Shown piece by piece: positions 16,585 to 25,635 of a DNA stretch of 64,000 bases. The stretch covers positions 1 to 64,000 of the forward strand of contig NZ_WJFD01000008.1 in NCBI RefSeq assembly GCF_009647655.1, given 5' to 3'. The translations under genes were made by a program, and so were the position numbers. The notes under the pieces were generated by a model. It saw only the letters and a program-made list of their open reading frames with translations, did not search any database and was not told the origin of the DNA. Each line of letters begins with the position of its first letter. Position 1 is the first letter of the stretch. The stretch is from Chitinophaga sp. SYP-B3965 (GTDB lineage Bacteria; Bacteroidota; Bacteroidia; Chitinophagales; Chitinophagaceae).

Positions 16585-18357
16585 ATGATAAGGCTCCTGC
16601 GTATAACCATTATTATTCTCTTTACCGGCTTCCCGACTTTTGCGGGAGGCGTTAATGGAGGTGATAGTTGGGCACAGGTGCAAAAAGCAGGAAAGGGTAC
16701 CATTACTGCTTTTTGGTATGATATCGATCCTTTCATTTATACCAGTCCCAAGGGGCAATTGCAGGGTGTGGAGTTTGAGCTGATGGAGTCCTTTGTAAAG
16801 TATGTGAAACAGAAATACAGTTATGATCTTACCATCCGGTGGGAGAATGCAGGAAGTTTTGAAAGCATTTATAGTAAAGTCAAAAACCATAAGGAGCCGG
16901 GTATCTTCGGCTGGTCTTTTTTCTCCATTACACCAGAGCGCAGGCAGGAAGTGAATTTCACGCCGCCTTACATGCCTGATCTAAATATCCTCGTTACCAG
17001 TAATGAATTACCGCTTTACTCCACTCCTCAGCCATTCATGGATAACCTCCGGATGCTGCAGGGTTACACGATGGCGCATACTACGATGGAGGATGATCTC
17101 AGGAAATTACAATCCCGCGAGAACTTTACCATTTACAGCGAGTATGATGATTATGAAGTACTGCGCAAAATAGCCGGCCGGCAGAATGGTTTCGGTTACA
17201 TTCCGCTCACCATTTATGTGGTGGCTTTGCAGAAAGGGATCAAAGTGAAACGGCAGCATATCCTGGTAACGGAACGTCCGGGTTTTGCGGGGATCTTTTC
17301 TAAAAGCAGTGACTGGGGGCCCGTAGTAAATGAATACTTCCAGAGTTTTGCCGCCAAGCGAAAAACGGATTCCCTCCTGGCCAAATACCTGGGCAGCGAA
17401 ATAGGCCGGATCATTATGGATGGACCAGGCACCAACGATACAGCCCAGCAGAGTGCAGACATAGAACTTTTAACGAAAGAAAGGGAATTGGTATCACAAC
17501 GATTAATTGAAACGGCTTTGCAGGTGGAACATCAGAAAATGATGCGGAACATTTCCATCGCCGGTGCATTGATGATCGTGATCATGACGGGGTTGTTGTA
17601 CAACCGTTACAGAACAAAGAAAAGATTAAATGATCAGCTGATGCAACGCAACAGCATCATCACCCGACAACATGGGGAAATAGAACTGATGAACCGGAAG
17701 CTGCAAATGAAAGTATTGCAGGCGCAGATGAACCCGCATTTCATTTTCAATTCCCTCAATCATATGCAGTACTACATTAACCAGGGAGACAAATCCATTG
17801 CGTTAAAATATGTAGGCCGCTTTTCCCGCTTCATGCGGCTCATCATACAACAGGCCAATGTAAGTACGGTGAGTATTGCAGAAGAAATCCTCATGCTGGA
17901 ACAATACCTGGGCATGGAGCAGATACGGTTTACCGGGAAGTTCAGTTATGATCTCCAGGTAGCAGCAGATGTACCGGTGAATGATATCAGGATCCCGCCG
18001 TTATTGTTATATCATTATGTAGAGAACTCACTCTACCATGGTATCATGAACAGCGACCGGCATGGAGAGATCAGCATTAAATTCTACTGCACAGCCCATG
18101 AGCTGGTTTTCAGCATACAGGATAATGGTATCGGCAGAGCAGCTGCCAAATTGATCGCGTTGCAGAAAGCAGGTGTGAGCCCCACCCCTAACAGTGATCT
18201 TACAACGGAGAGAATTCATATCATGAATGAAGATATTCCCGGCAGTGTTTCGATCACAAAAGAAGATGTAACCGGAGGTGGTACTTTGGTGGTGATCGGT
18301 TTTGCGCTGGAATTTGCTACAGCCAAAGCCCCGGAAGAAACGTTACAAACAGTCTAA
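16585..18357 (+). CDS. LytS-type sensor kinase with solute-binding domain
   Basis: This 590-residue membrane kinase has a signal peptide (about 1-21) and a periplasmic family 3 solute-binding domain (about 35-275, with the ITAFWYDIDPFIY start and PPYMPDLNILVTS strand). A membrane helix (about 320-342) and a coiled coil lead to a His_kinase domain with His385 in MNPHFIFNSLNHM and an HATPase domain (VENSLYHGI and QDNGIGRAA). The family partners LytTR regulators, but none is encoded beside it, so it is an orphan. It may sense an amino acid or sugar-like solute. The box TACTTTTA ends 7 bases before the ATG. Confidence 0.9.
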   Translation: MIRLLRITIIILFTGFPTFAGGVNGGDSWAQVQKAGKGTITAFWYDIDPFIYTSPKGQLQGVEFELMESFVKYVKQKYSYDLTIRWENAGSFESIYSKVKNHKEPGIFGWSFFSITPERRQEVNFTPPYMPDLNILVTSNELPLYSTPQPFMDNLRMLQGYTMAHTTMEDDLRKLQSRENFTIYSEYDDYEVLRKIAGRQNGFGYIPLTIYVVALQKGIKVKRQHILVTERPGFAGIFSKSSDWGPVVNEYFQSFAAKRKTDSLLAKYLGSEIGRIIMDGPGTNDTAQQSADIELLTKERELVSQRLIETALQVEHQKMMRNISIAGALMIVIMTGLLYNRYRTKKRLNDQLMQRNSIITRQHGEIELMNRKLQMKVLQAQMNPHFIFNSLNHMQYYINQGDKSIALKYVGRFSRFMRLIIQQANVSTVSIAEEILMLEQYLGMEQIRFTGKFSYDLQVAADVPVNDIRIPPLLLYHYVENSLYHGIMNSDRHGEISIKFYCTAHELVFSIQDNGIGRAAAKLIALQKAGVSPTPNSDLTTERIHIMNEDIPGSVSITKEDVTGGGTLVVIGFALEFATAKAPEETLQTV

Positions 18358-18391
18358 ATGGGAGCATTCCCACACAATGGGAACATTCCCA
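18357..18391. promoter_or_regulatory. Two tandem palindromes TGGGAA-N2-TTCCCA
   Basis: Two 16-bp copies, AATGGGAGCATTCCCA (18357-18372) and AATGGGAACATTCCCA (18376-18391), are spaced 19 bp apart. Each is a dyad of TGGGAA around 2 bp; the first copy has one mismatch. They begin at the kinase stop codon and lie 77 bp before the GH16 gene, so they look like paired operator sites for that operon. A further AT-rich inverted repeat (ATGTGGT 18411-18417 with ACCACAT 18450-18456, and AATTAAAT with ATTTAATT inside) follows. Confidence 0.6.
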
Positions 18392-18467
18392 GAACCATTT
18401 CCCCGCTCATATGTGGTGTTTACAACAATTAAATGTTCAAATTTAATTAACCACATTATGAACTTCC

Positions 18468-21071
18468 ATGAGAAAAACTGTACTCCCAATTGCGCTGATG
18501 CTATTATTTGCATTACAGAGCCACGCGCAGGCTCCTTCAGGTTATACACTTACCTGGTCAGATGAATTTAATACAGGCACGCTTGATACCACCATGTGGA
18601 AATACCGCATTGGGGTGAGTAGCGCCAGCTACCAGCGATCTGAAAATGTATCGCAGGATAGTGGAAAGATCAGGATCGCACTGAAGAAGGAAACGTATAT
18701 GGGCAAGGATTTTACCGGCGGCGGTATTATCACTAAAACACCCCGGCGTTATGGATATTATGAAGTACGTGTGAAAATAGACGGAGGATTCGGATGGCAT
18801 GAGGCTTTCTGGACTTCCTGGCTTTGTGGTTTTGATGATCCTAACGCGGGTGCCAGTCAGACGATGCCCAGAATTGAAATAGATTGCTTTGAGCATTATC
18901 CTGATTATGCCGGCAACTATTATACCTATGGCACCATTCAATGGTATCCCATTCAAGGCAACGCCAACAGGGATTACAGAACTGTTTCGGAGAACCTTAC
19001 CACCTCTTACAATACCTTCGGTTTTGAATACACACCGGACTATCTCAATTACTTTTACAACGGCAACCTTGTAAAAACGATCGACACCAGAAAACTGCCC
19101 ACACATGATATCTATCTGTGGTTATCCGGCATTGCCACTAAACCCAATGCCACAGACTCCGGTACCACATTCTTTGATTACCTGCGCTGTTATGAAATAT
19201 CTCCTGCCAATTACAACACCCGGAAAACTGCTTTCATCGCTTATTTAGATTCATTAAAATTACCCATTCAATCCAGCGGAAAAGACCTGTGGATAGAAGC
19301 AGAAGATTTTAAAGACCCTAAGAACTGGACGAAGGAACTGGATGAAAATGCTACGGTGCTGAAGGGTTTTACTTCCAAAGTAGTGGGAAGGGACAGCAGT
19401 GAACTAACAGCCACGACCACTATCAGGATAGATTCTGCGGGCACTTATAAATTATGGGTGCGGGCCAGGGACTTTACTACCGGGCCTGGAACAAGGAAGT
19501 TTAAAGTGTTTGTGAATGGACAACTGGTAGCGGGGGAATTTGGCACACATGGCATCAATGGTTATGCCTGGCAGAATGGTGGGCTTTTCTATTTACCTGC
19601 CGGTAATGTGACGATCAAGATCTTTGACAGTTCGCAGAATTTTGCACGCTGTGATAAATTATTGCTGACTACGGATACAACTTTTATTCCTGTTGGCAGT
19701 GGTGGAAATTCCAATGTATTACATGTAGAACCTTTGCTGGATTATCCTCCCTTCACTGCAGGAAATATTGTGGTGACAAGGATTGGAAATGGTGCAGCCG
19801 CATTGGTGGCTGGTAATGCACAGCCGGTTTTCCTGGACGAATATACTACTGCGGGTGTATTGGTGAGAAGTATCCCTATGCCGGTAGCGGCCATCGGTCT
19901 GAATAAAAAATTTACTCTATCGATGTCCACTACAGATCATACGGAAGGATATCTTTCCCGTTCTCCTGATGGGCGTTTCCTTGCGCTGGCAGGTTATGAT
20001 GCAACACCAGGATTGGCCAGTGTGAATACTTCTGCCAGTGCTACGGTGAACAGGGTGGTAGGTATTATCAATGCTGCGGGAACCATCAATACGACAACAG
20101 GCTTAAATACTTTCAGCGGTGTAGTGGTAAGGTCTGCTGTTACCAGCAATGGTACAGACATCTGGACGACGGGTGGAAATAATGGCATCAGATATGCCAC
20201 CATCGGATCGCTCAGTTCTGTGGCACTGGCTACGCAAACTGCGCGGTGCCTGCAAATTTTCGATAATCAATTGTATGGTTCTACTACGGCTACTAATTTC
20301 AGGATAGCAAAAATAGGAACAGGGCTTCCTCAAACAGCCGGGCAAACGTTGACGAACCTTCCGGGTATTGCGACTGCGTCTGGTAGTCCGTATGGGATTT
20401 ATATGGCAGACCTTAGTTCAGCGGTGGCTGGTGTGGATGTAATGTATGTGGCGGAAGAAGGTACTAATGCATTATCCAAGTATTCATTGGTAGCAGGTAC
20501 ATGGGTATTGAACGGAAAAATCGGTAGCATTACAGATACTTACAGGGGACTTACCGGCGAACAATCCGGCTCACATGTTGTATTATATGCAACGCGTAAG
20601 AACAGTGGTGCTACAGCAGGTGGCGGGGAAATAGTTTCCGTGTTAGATACTACAGGTTATAATGCCAGTTTTGCCAGTATGCCGGTTGTACTGTTAGCTA
20701 CAGCAGCTACAAATACACTTATAAGGGGTATTGCGCTGGCACCGGATACGAGTTATATTGGGGCGGGGTCTCTTATGAGCAATGAGGTTGCTGTTCTGGC
20801 TCCGGAGGAAAAAGCTTCCCGTTCTTTAGAAGTGCTGCCGTTGAATGATCCACAAACCTTACAGGTAGTGATCAATGCAAAAGAAAAGATGCAGGGCTTC
20901 CTGCAGATCGTTAACATCGGGAGCGGGAAGATCGTGTATTTGCAGGCGCTTGTGGCAGAAAAAGGAAGATCAAATTTTACTGTTAAAATAAAAGATCGTA
21001 CGGCAGGTGTGTATATTGCCTCTTATCAAACCGGAACGGATAAATTAGATTGCAAGTTTTTTAAACGATAA
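18468..21071 (+). CDS. Secreted GH16 enzyme fused to CBM and propeller
   Basis: The 867-residue protein has a signal peptide (about 1-20). Its GH16 catalytic domain (about 22-245) carries the motif EIDCFE, giving nucleophile Glu137, Asp139 and acid/base Glu142. Next come a beta-sandwich carbohydrate-binding-like domain (about 265-405, starting DLWIEAEDF), a beta-propeller-like region (about 415-785) and a C-terminal type A type IX sorting domain (about 790-867). GH16 enzymes cut beta-1,3/1,4-glucans, agar or carrageenan by retention; the substrate is not settled. Its stop overlaps the GH2 gene start by one base, so the two are co-translated. The propeller after a GH16-CBM pair is unusual. Confidence 0.88.
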   Translation: MRKTVLPIALMLLFALQSHAQAPSGYTLTWSDEFNTGTLDTTMWKYRIGVSSASYQRSENVSQDSGKIRIALKKETYMGKDFTGGGIITKTPRRYGYYEVRVKIDGGFGWHEAFWTSWLCGFDDPNAGASQTMPRIEIDCFEHYPDYAGNYYTYGTIQWYPIQGNANRDYRTVSENLTTSYNTFGFEYTPDYLNYFYNGNLVKTIDTRKLPTHDIYLWLSGIATKPNATDSGTTFFDYLRCYEISPANYNTRKTAFIAYLDSLKLPIQSSGKDLWIEAEDFKDPKNWTKELDENATVLKGFTSKVVGRDSSELTATTTIRIDSAGTYKLWVRARDFTTGPGTRKFKVFVNGQLVAGEFGTHGINGYAWQNGGLFYLPAGNVTIKIFDSSQNFARCDKLLLTTDTTFIPVGSGGNSNVLHVEPLLDYPPFTAGNIVVTRIGNGAAALVAGNAQPVFLDEYTTAGVLVRSIPMPVAAIGLNKKFTLSMSTTDHTEGYLSRSPDGRFLALAGYDATPGLASVNTSASATVNRVVGIINAAGTINTTTGLNTFSGVVVRSAVTSNGTDIWTTGGNNGIRYATIGSLSSVALATQTARCLQIFDNQLYGSTTATNFRIAKIGTGLPQTAGQTLTNLPGIATASGSPYGIYMADLSSAVAGVDVMYVAEEGTNALSKYSLVAGTWVLNGKIGSITDTYRGLTGEQSGSHVVLYATRKNSGATAGGGEIVSVLDTTGYNASFASMPVVLLATAATNTLIRGIALAPDTSYIGAGSLMSNEVAVLAPEEKASRSLEVLPLNDPQTLQVVINAKEKMQGFLQIVNIGSGKIVYLQALVAEKGRSNFTVKIKDRTAGVYIASYQTGTDKLDCKFFKR

Positions 21072-22978
21072 TGATGAAGAGATGTTTTCTTTTGGTGATG
21101 TTGATGGTAATGGCTGGTTCTTCTTATGCACAGTCGCTGAACGGCGGCTGGCTCTTTGCGCTGGACCCTTTAAAGATCGGGGAACAACATGGATGGACGG
21201 CTCCCGGTTTTCCTGATAACAAACTGGATAAAGTAACGGTGCCACATTCTTATTCTGTTGATAAAAGGTTTTTCTTTTATACCGGTGCGGCATGGTATTT
21301 CAGGAAGTTCGATGCACCGGTGATCAAATCTACTGATAAGGCTTTCATCAATTTTGATGCGGTTTTTTATAAATGCGATATATGGTTCAATGGCACCAGG
21401 GTTGGGAGTCATGAAGGTGGATACACTCCTTTTACAGTAGATGTTACCAAGTACCTTCAGCAAAAGAACACCTTATCTGTAAGGGTAGATAACTCCTGGG
21501 ATACCACTACCATTCCCGGTGCCAAAACATGGGATACCACTTACAGCGACAATGCATCACAACTCTATCCATGGATCAATTATGGCGGGATCACCAAACC
21601 GGTGGCTTTGCAGATCAGGCCTGCGGATTATTTAAGTAATATCAAGATTGAAGCGGAACCCGATCTGCAAAAAGGTACTGCACGTATATTCATCAGAACA
21701 AATGGTGCGCGCGTTAACCTGTACAGCGGGGATAAAAAACTGGCAGTTAGCTTTAAACCGGTAAGCGGTGGTTTGCTGGCCAACCTAACCGCAAAGGATG
21801 TACAATTATGGGACCACGATCATCCTTATCTCTATACAGCAGAAGTAATAGGCAGCGCAGATACAATAAGAAGTAATTTCGGTATCAGGAAGATCGAAGT
21901 GAAAAATGCACAGTTGCTGCTGAATGGACATCCCATCAAAATGGGTGGCTGCAACCGGCCGGCAGATTATCCTGGCACCGGGTCTCTTGATCCCGATAGT
22001 GTGTTGCAACGGGACTTAACACTCATCAAAAGTTCTGGCATGGAACTTTCCCGGATTGCGCATCATGCGGTTTCAAAGAACCTGCTGGATTGGGCAGACA
22101 AACATGGTATGCTGATCATTACAGAAGCGGGCAACTGGCAACTCACCCCCAAACAAATGGCAGACCCCATGATCCGGGAGAAATTCAAATCGCAAATGAA
22201 AGAGATGGTGGAAAGGGATTGGAACCATCCTTCCGTGATCGCCTATTCATTAGGGAATGAATTTTACGCTTACAAACCAGAAGGGCTGGCATGGGTGAGA
22301 GACATGAAGCAATTTGCGAAGACACTCGATCCTACCCGCCTGATCACTTTTGCCAGTTATACTGTTTTCAGGGATTACATTAAAAAACCAGAAGACGAAG
22401 CATCTCAGTATGTTGATTTTGTAAGTGCGAATGTATATGCCAAACATGCAGAATGGGTAGCACACATTCATGAACTATACCCCGACAAACCCGTCTTCAT
22501 CAGTGAATTTGGCATCATGGCCACCAGCAATAAAACGGAAGCAGACAGGATAAAATACCTGAAAGATGCCATTGCCGCTTTCAGGAAAGCGGATTACGTG
22601 ATCGGCGCTTCCATCTGGACGTTTAATGATTATCTCAGTCGCTACCCGCAAACCAATCCAGATGGTTACAGGTCATGGGGTGTTGTAGGTCCTGACAGGC
22701 AACGCCGGGATTCTTATTATACCCTGCAGGAAGAATTCTCTCCTGCGCTGATAGAGATTGTGAGTAAACAAAACGGCAAACTAACAGTGCGGATCAGATC
22801 ACGTGCAGATTTCCCGGCTTATACATTGAAGGGGTATAAGGTAAAACATGGTGGTCAAATATTAAACCTTCCGGTGATGCAACCGGGGGATACGCAAACC
22901 CTAACTTTTGATGCAGGAAATGAGCCGGTGGAATTGATAAAACCGGGTGATTTTGTGATCCTGACGCAGAAGTTATAA
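21071..22978 (+). CDS. Glycoside hydrolase family 2 enzyme
   Basis: The 635-residue protein has a signal peptide (GSSYAQ near residue 20), a sugar-binding jelly-roll domain (about 25-170), an immunoglobulin-like domain (about 180-270) and a TIM barrel (about 275-560) with acid/base Glu397 in LGNEF and nucleophile Glu479 in ISEFG. A short beta domain ends it. The family includes beta-galactosidase, beta-glucuronidase and beta-mannosidase; the specificity is open. It overlaps the GH16 gene by one base, so it likely trims oligosaccharides released by the GH16 enzyme, in the periplasm or at the outer membrane. Confidence 0.92.
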   Translation: MMKRCFLLVMLMVMAGSSYAQSLNGGWLFALDPLKIGEQHGWTAPGFPDNKLDKVTVPHSYSVDKRFFFYTGAAWYFRKFDAPVIKSTDKAFINFDAVFYKCDIWFNGTRVGSHEGGYTPFTVDVTKYLQQKNTLSVRVDNSWDTTTIPGAKTWDTTYSDNASQLYPWINYGGITKPVALQIRPADYLSNIKIEAEPDLQKGTARIFIRTNGARVNLYSGDKKLAVSFKPVSGGLLANLTAKDVQLWDHDHPYLYTAEVIGSADTIRSNFGIRKIEVKNAQLLLNGHPIKMGGCNRPADYPGTGSLDPDSVLQRDLTLIKSSGMELSRIAHHAVSKNLLDWADKHGMLIITEAGNWQLTPKQMADPMIREKFKSQMKEMVERDWNHPSVIAYSLGNEFYAYKPEGLAWVRDMKQFAKTLDPTRLITFASYTVFRDYIKKPEDEASQYVDFVSANVYAKHAEWVAHIHELYPDKPVFISEFGIMATSNKTEADRIKYLKDAIAAFRKADYVIGASIWTFNDYLSRYPQTNPDGYRSWGVVGPDRQRRDSYYTLQEEFSPALIEIVSKQNGKLTVRIRSRADFPAYTLKGYKVKHGGQILNLPVMQPGDTQTLTFDAGNEPVELIKPGDFVILTQKL

Positions 22979-22983
22979 ATTTG
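22953..22983 (+). promoter_or_regulatory. Promoter of the alkylation-repair gene
   Basis: TTG (22953-22955), a 20-base spacer and a perfect TAAATTTG (22976-22983) lie partly inside the end of the GH2 gene. The box ends 3 bases before ATG 22987, implying a leaderless mRNA. Confidence 0.6.
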
Positions 22984-22986
22984 CGC

Positions 22987-24087
22987 ATGGCCAGTTTACT
23001 GAAGGATATTTATTCATTAGCATTCTACGAACGATTTTCGAAAATACTCGCACAACATATTCCCTCCTTTACGAAGAAGGAATTCCTTCGTCTTATTTTC
23101 ACGAAGGAATTTGAAACAATGGAATTAAAAGAAAGAATGAGGCACACTTCTACGGTGCTTCATTCTTTTTTTCCGGAAGACTATGCCGAGACCACGAAAC
23201 TGCTGGAGAAGATCATCGCCAGCCTGCGGGAAACCGGGTTTGGAGAAGATACCCTGGAATTTATGATCCTCCCGGATTATATAGAAACCTACGGGCTGGC
23301 ACATTACAAACATTCCGTTAAAGCGTTGGAGCTGGTTACACAATTTGTGAGCTGTGAATTTGCGGTAAGGCCTTTCCTCCTGCAATATGGTGAACAAATG
23401 ATGCAGCAGATGACAACGTGGTCTTTACATAAGAATCATAAAGTAAGGCGGTTGAGCACTGAAGGGATGCGGCCGAAATTACCCTGGGCTATGGCTGTAC
23501 CTGTGCTGAAAAAAGATCCAACCCCTGTTTTGGCTCTCCTGGAGAATCTGAAAAATGATCCCTCAGAATGGGTAAGGCGCAGTGTAGCGAATAATCTGAA
23601 TGATATTTCGAAAGATCACCCTGCCATTGTGCTGGAGATCGCAAACAGGTGGAAGGGAATTGGTAAAGAAACGGATGCGATCATCAAACATGGTTGCCGG
23701 ACTTTACTGAAACAGGGGCATGCGGAGATATTGCAGTACTATGGATTGGAAGGGGCCAATATTCAACTCACCAATTTTAAAGTATTAACACCCAAAGTGA
23801 AGATAGGCGATGCACTGGCATTCTCCTTTTCGATCTGTAATAATAATACTACAGCACAGGTAGTACGGTTGGAATATGCCATCTATTACAGGAAGGCAAA
23901 TGGGCAGCTGTCCAAAAAGGTGTTTAAGATCAGTGAGAAGATCTACCAGCCAGGTGAGCAGGCAGAGATTGTGCGGAAGCAGAAATTTATCCTGATCACT
24001 ACACGAACGTTCTATGCGGGGGCGCATGAGATGTCTGTTATCATCAACGGGCAGGAGAAGATAAAGGGAGAATTTGTGTTAGTGTGA
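22987..24087 (+). CDS. AlkD-like DNA alkylation repair protein
   Basis: The 366-residue protein consists of HEAT-like helical repeats (about 1-255) of the DNA alkylation repair (COG4335/AlkD-like) family, with the hallmark stretch HKVRRLSTEGMRPKLPWA and EWVRRSVANNLNDISKDHP. Enzymes of this fold excise alkylated bases by bending DNA without flipping the base. The last 100 residues (VLTPKVKIGDALAFSFSI, then GAHEMSVIINGQEK) form an Ig-like beta domain appended to the glycosylase. ATG 22987 is preferred to TTG 22981, which lies in the promoter box. It is convergent with the RidA gene, stops 2 bp apart. Confidence 0.9.
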   Translation: MASLLKDIYSLAFYERFSKILAQHIPSFTKKEFLRLIFTKEFETMELKERMRHTSTVLHSFFPEDYAETTKLLEKIIASLRETGFGEDTLEFMILPDYIETYGLAHYKHSVKALELVTQFVSCEFAVRPFLLQYGEQMMQQMTTWSLHKNHKVRRLSTEGMRPKLPWAMAVPVLKKDPTPVLALLENLKNDPSEWVRRSVANNLNDISKDHPAIVLEIANRWKGIGKETDAIIKHGCRTLLKQGHAEILQYYGLEGANIQLTNFKVLTPKVKIGDALAFSFSICNNNTTAQVVRLEYAIYYRKANGQLSKKVFKISEKIYQPGEQAEIVRKQKFILITTRTFYAGAHEMSVIINGQEKIKGEFVLV

Positions 24088-24089
24088 TC

Positions 24090-24458
24090 TTAATCCGCAG
24101 CGATCACTTCAATTTCCAATAACCACTGATCATCATAGATCCCTGCAATCACAATGGTCATAGCGGGTTGGTGATCGCCCAGTACTTCAGTCCTTACTTC
24201 AAAGTTCTCTTCCCGGTATTGGCGGCTGGCCAGGAAAACATTGATCTTCACGATGTTCTTCAGCGTCATGCCTGCTTTACTTAACCGGGCTTCAATGTTC
24301 TGCCAGGTAAGCCTGCACTGATCCAGGAAAGTATCGGGCACATACCCCCGCTCATCTTCCGGCACCTGGCCGCTGATAAATAAAAACCTTTTGGGACTGC
24401 TTACTATATATGCCTGAGAATAGGCTGCGCCTGTTGGCTCAATTGGCTGATAGGTCAT
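24090..24458 (-). CDS. RidA family protein
   Basis: The 122-residue protein is of the RidA/YjgF family, which hydrolyses reactive enamine/imine intermediates released by PLP enzymes and forms trimers. The family features are FISGQVPEDERG near residue 28, the N-K-I-N-VFLAS core, an Arg in EVRTEVLG near residue 88 and the C-terminal LEIEVIAAD. This Arg is the position usually needed to bind the imino acid. It follows the acyltransferase gene by 28 bp, but a minus-strand TAACTTTG at 24482-24489 may give it its own promoter. Confidence 0.92.
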   Translation of the reverse strand: MTYQPIEPTGAAYSQAYIVSSPKRFLFISGQVPEDERGYVPDTFLDQCRLTWQNIEARLSKAGMTLKNIVKINVFLASRQYREENFEVRTEVLGDHQPAMTIVIAGIYDDQWLLEIEVIAAD

Positions 24459-24486
24459 TTTATAGGGATATTGTTAGACCCCAAAG

Positions 24487-25578
24487 TTACAACTTAAAAA
24501 ATATCTTTTTCAGATACAACCAGTAACAAACGTACCATTCTAACAGCAGTACGGCCATCGCAGTGAGCAGGTTTTGCCAGAGTTCCGGTAAAGGCAAGAA
24601 GCCTTTGGTAAAGATCCCCACAGCTCCGTTCACCCATTGGTAACCTACGGTTTCAAAGAAGATGTAAATGAAGATGGAGTTCATTCCCACTACTACTGCT
24701 ACCCAGGTGTACTTCTTGTGATCCTTAATATCTATCCACCAATACAAAGCAGCGAGGATCAGGGTCACATAACCCACGGAAGTCAATGCAAACCCTCCTG
24801 TACTAATGCGTTTGATAATGGGAGAAATGCCACTGAGATCTACAGCGTATCCTAAGGCTAAGGCAATTAAACCTGCAATGATGAGCGTTTTTATTTTAGA
24901 CTTCGAAGACAATGGTCCCATTAAGAGTTTCCCGGCAGCTACCCCTAAAATGGTATGCGCTGCGGTGGGAATACAATTGATCGTTACCCAACCACCATTA
25001 TTGATCTTCCCCATCAGCAGAGTATCTACATATGCCCCGAAATTATGCCCCTGTACAAATGGCTGATCAAAACCGGGAACCAGTATCACACGGTAGAGTA
25101 CATCATTAAGGATGATCATGAACAATGCGGCGGTTATCTGTATGGTAAAGGATTTCCTTATTAAGAAATAAGCCACCAGTGTGGTGAAAGATAACTGTGT
25201 AAGCACATTCCAGAGTTCCCAGACCAGTTTCCCTGCATAAATGCAATGTAACCCTGTGCCCAGCAGGAACAACTTCAAACTCCGTATGGCAATATGTTTA
25301 AAGTTATCCTTTTCGGACACACCCTTGCTCCTCTTGCGTTCTACAGCAATGTACATCGCAGTACCTGCCATGAACATGAAGGCGGGTTGTATCAGGTCCC
25401 AGAAGCGTAAGCCATGCCAGGGATGATGAAAGAACTGTTCTATCAGTACGCCTGATTGCAACTCTTTTATAGCATGATAGAGATTGGCGCTTTCGGCAGC
25501 CAGGAATATCATGATCATACCCCGCATTACATCCAGTGATAATAATCTTCCTTCCGGTTTTAAGGTAGTGGTGGTCAT
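24487..25578 (-). CDS. HGSNAT/DUF5009-like membrane acyltransferase
   Basis: This 363-residue integral membrane protein has about ten helices. The N-terminus RLLSLDVMRGMIMIFL and the FHHPWHGLRFWDLIQPAFMF loop are typical of the heparan-alpha-glucosaminide N-acetyltransferase/DUF5009 family, which moves acetyl groups across a membrane onto amino sugars; the loop contains the conserved His. The start at ATG 25578 (MTTTTLKPEG) is preferred because the longer version begins inside a strong terminator. The gene lies just after the SusC/SusD operon, so acetylation of an imported amino sugar is a plausible inference. Confidence 0.85.
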   Translation of the reverse strand: MTTTTLKPEGRLLSLDVMRGMIMIFLAAESANLYHAIKELQSGVLIEQFFHHPWHGLRFWDLIQPAFMFMAGTAMYIAVERKRSKGVSEKDNFKHIAIRSLKLFLLGTGLHCIYAGKLVWELWNVLTQLSFTTLVAYFLIRKSFTIQITAALFMIILNDVLYRVILVPGFDQPFVQGHNFGAYVDTLLMGKINNGGWVTINCIPTAAHTILGVAAGKLLMGPLSSKSKIKTLIIAGLIALALGYAVDLSGISPIIKRISTGGFALTSVGYVTLILAALYWWIDIKDHKKYTWVAVVVGMNSIFIYIFFETVGYQWVNGAVGIFTKGFLPLPELWQNLLTAMAVLLLEWYVCYWLYLKKIFFKL

Positions 25579-25595
25579 ATGTATACAAAATAGGC

Positions 25596-25629
25596 AAAAA
25601 ATAACCGGGGCCATAGTGCCCCGGTTTTT
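25596..25629 (-). terminator. Strong terminator after the SusC/SusD operon
   Basis: A perfect 9-bp GC-rich stem (25603-25611 with 25618-25626, loop CATAGT) has T-tracts on both strands (minus strand: positions 25601 down to 25596). It ends transcripts coming from the PKD lipoprotein gene. Confidence 0.9.
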
Positions 25630-25635
25630 ATATCA

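Noticed and set aside
18468..22978. GH16/GH2 pair as part of a classical SusCD polysaccharide locus
   Set aside because: No SusC/SusD gene lies in the same transcription unit; the nearest pair is separate, on the opposite strand and beyond other genes.
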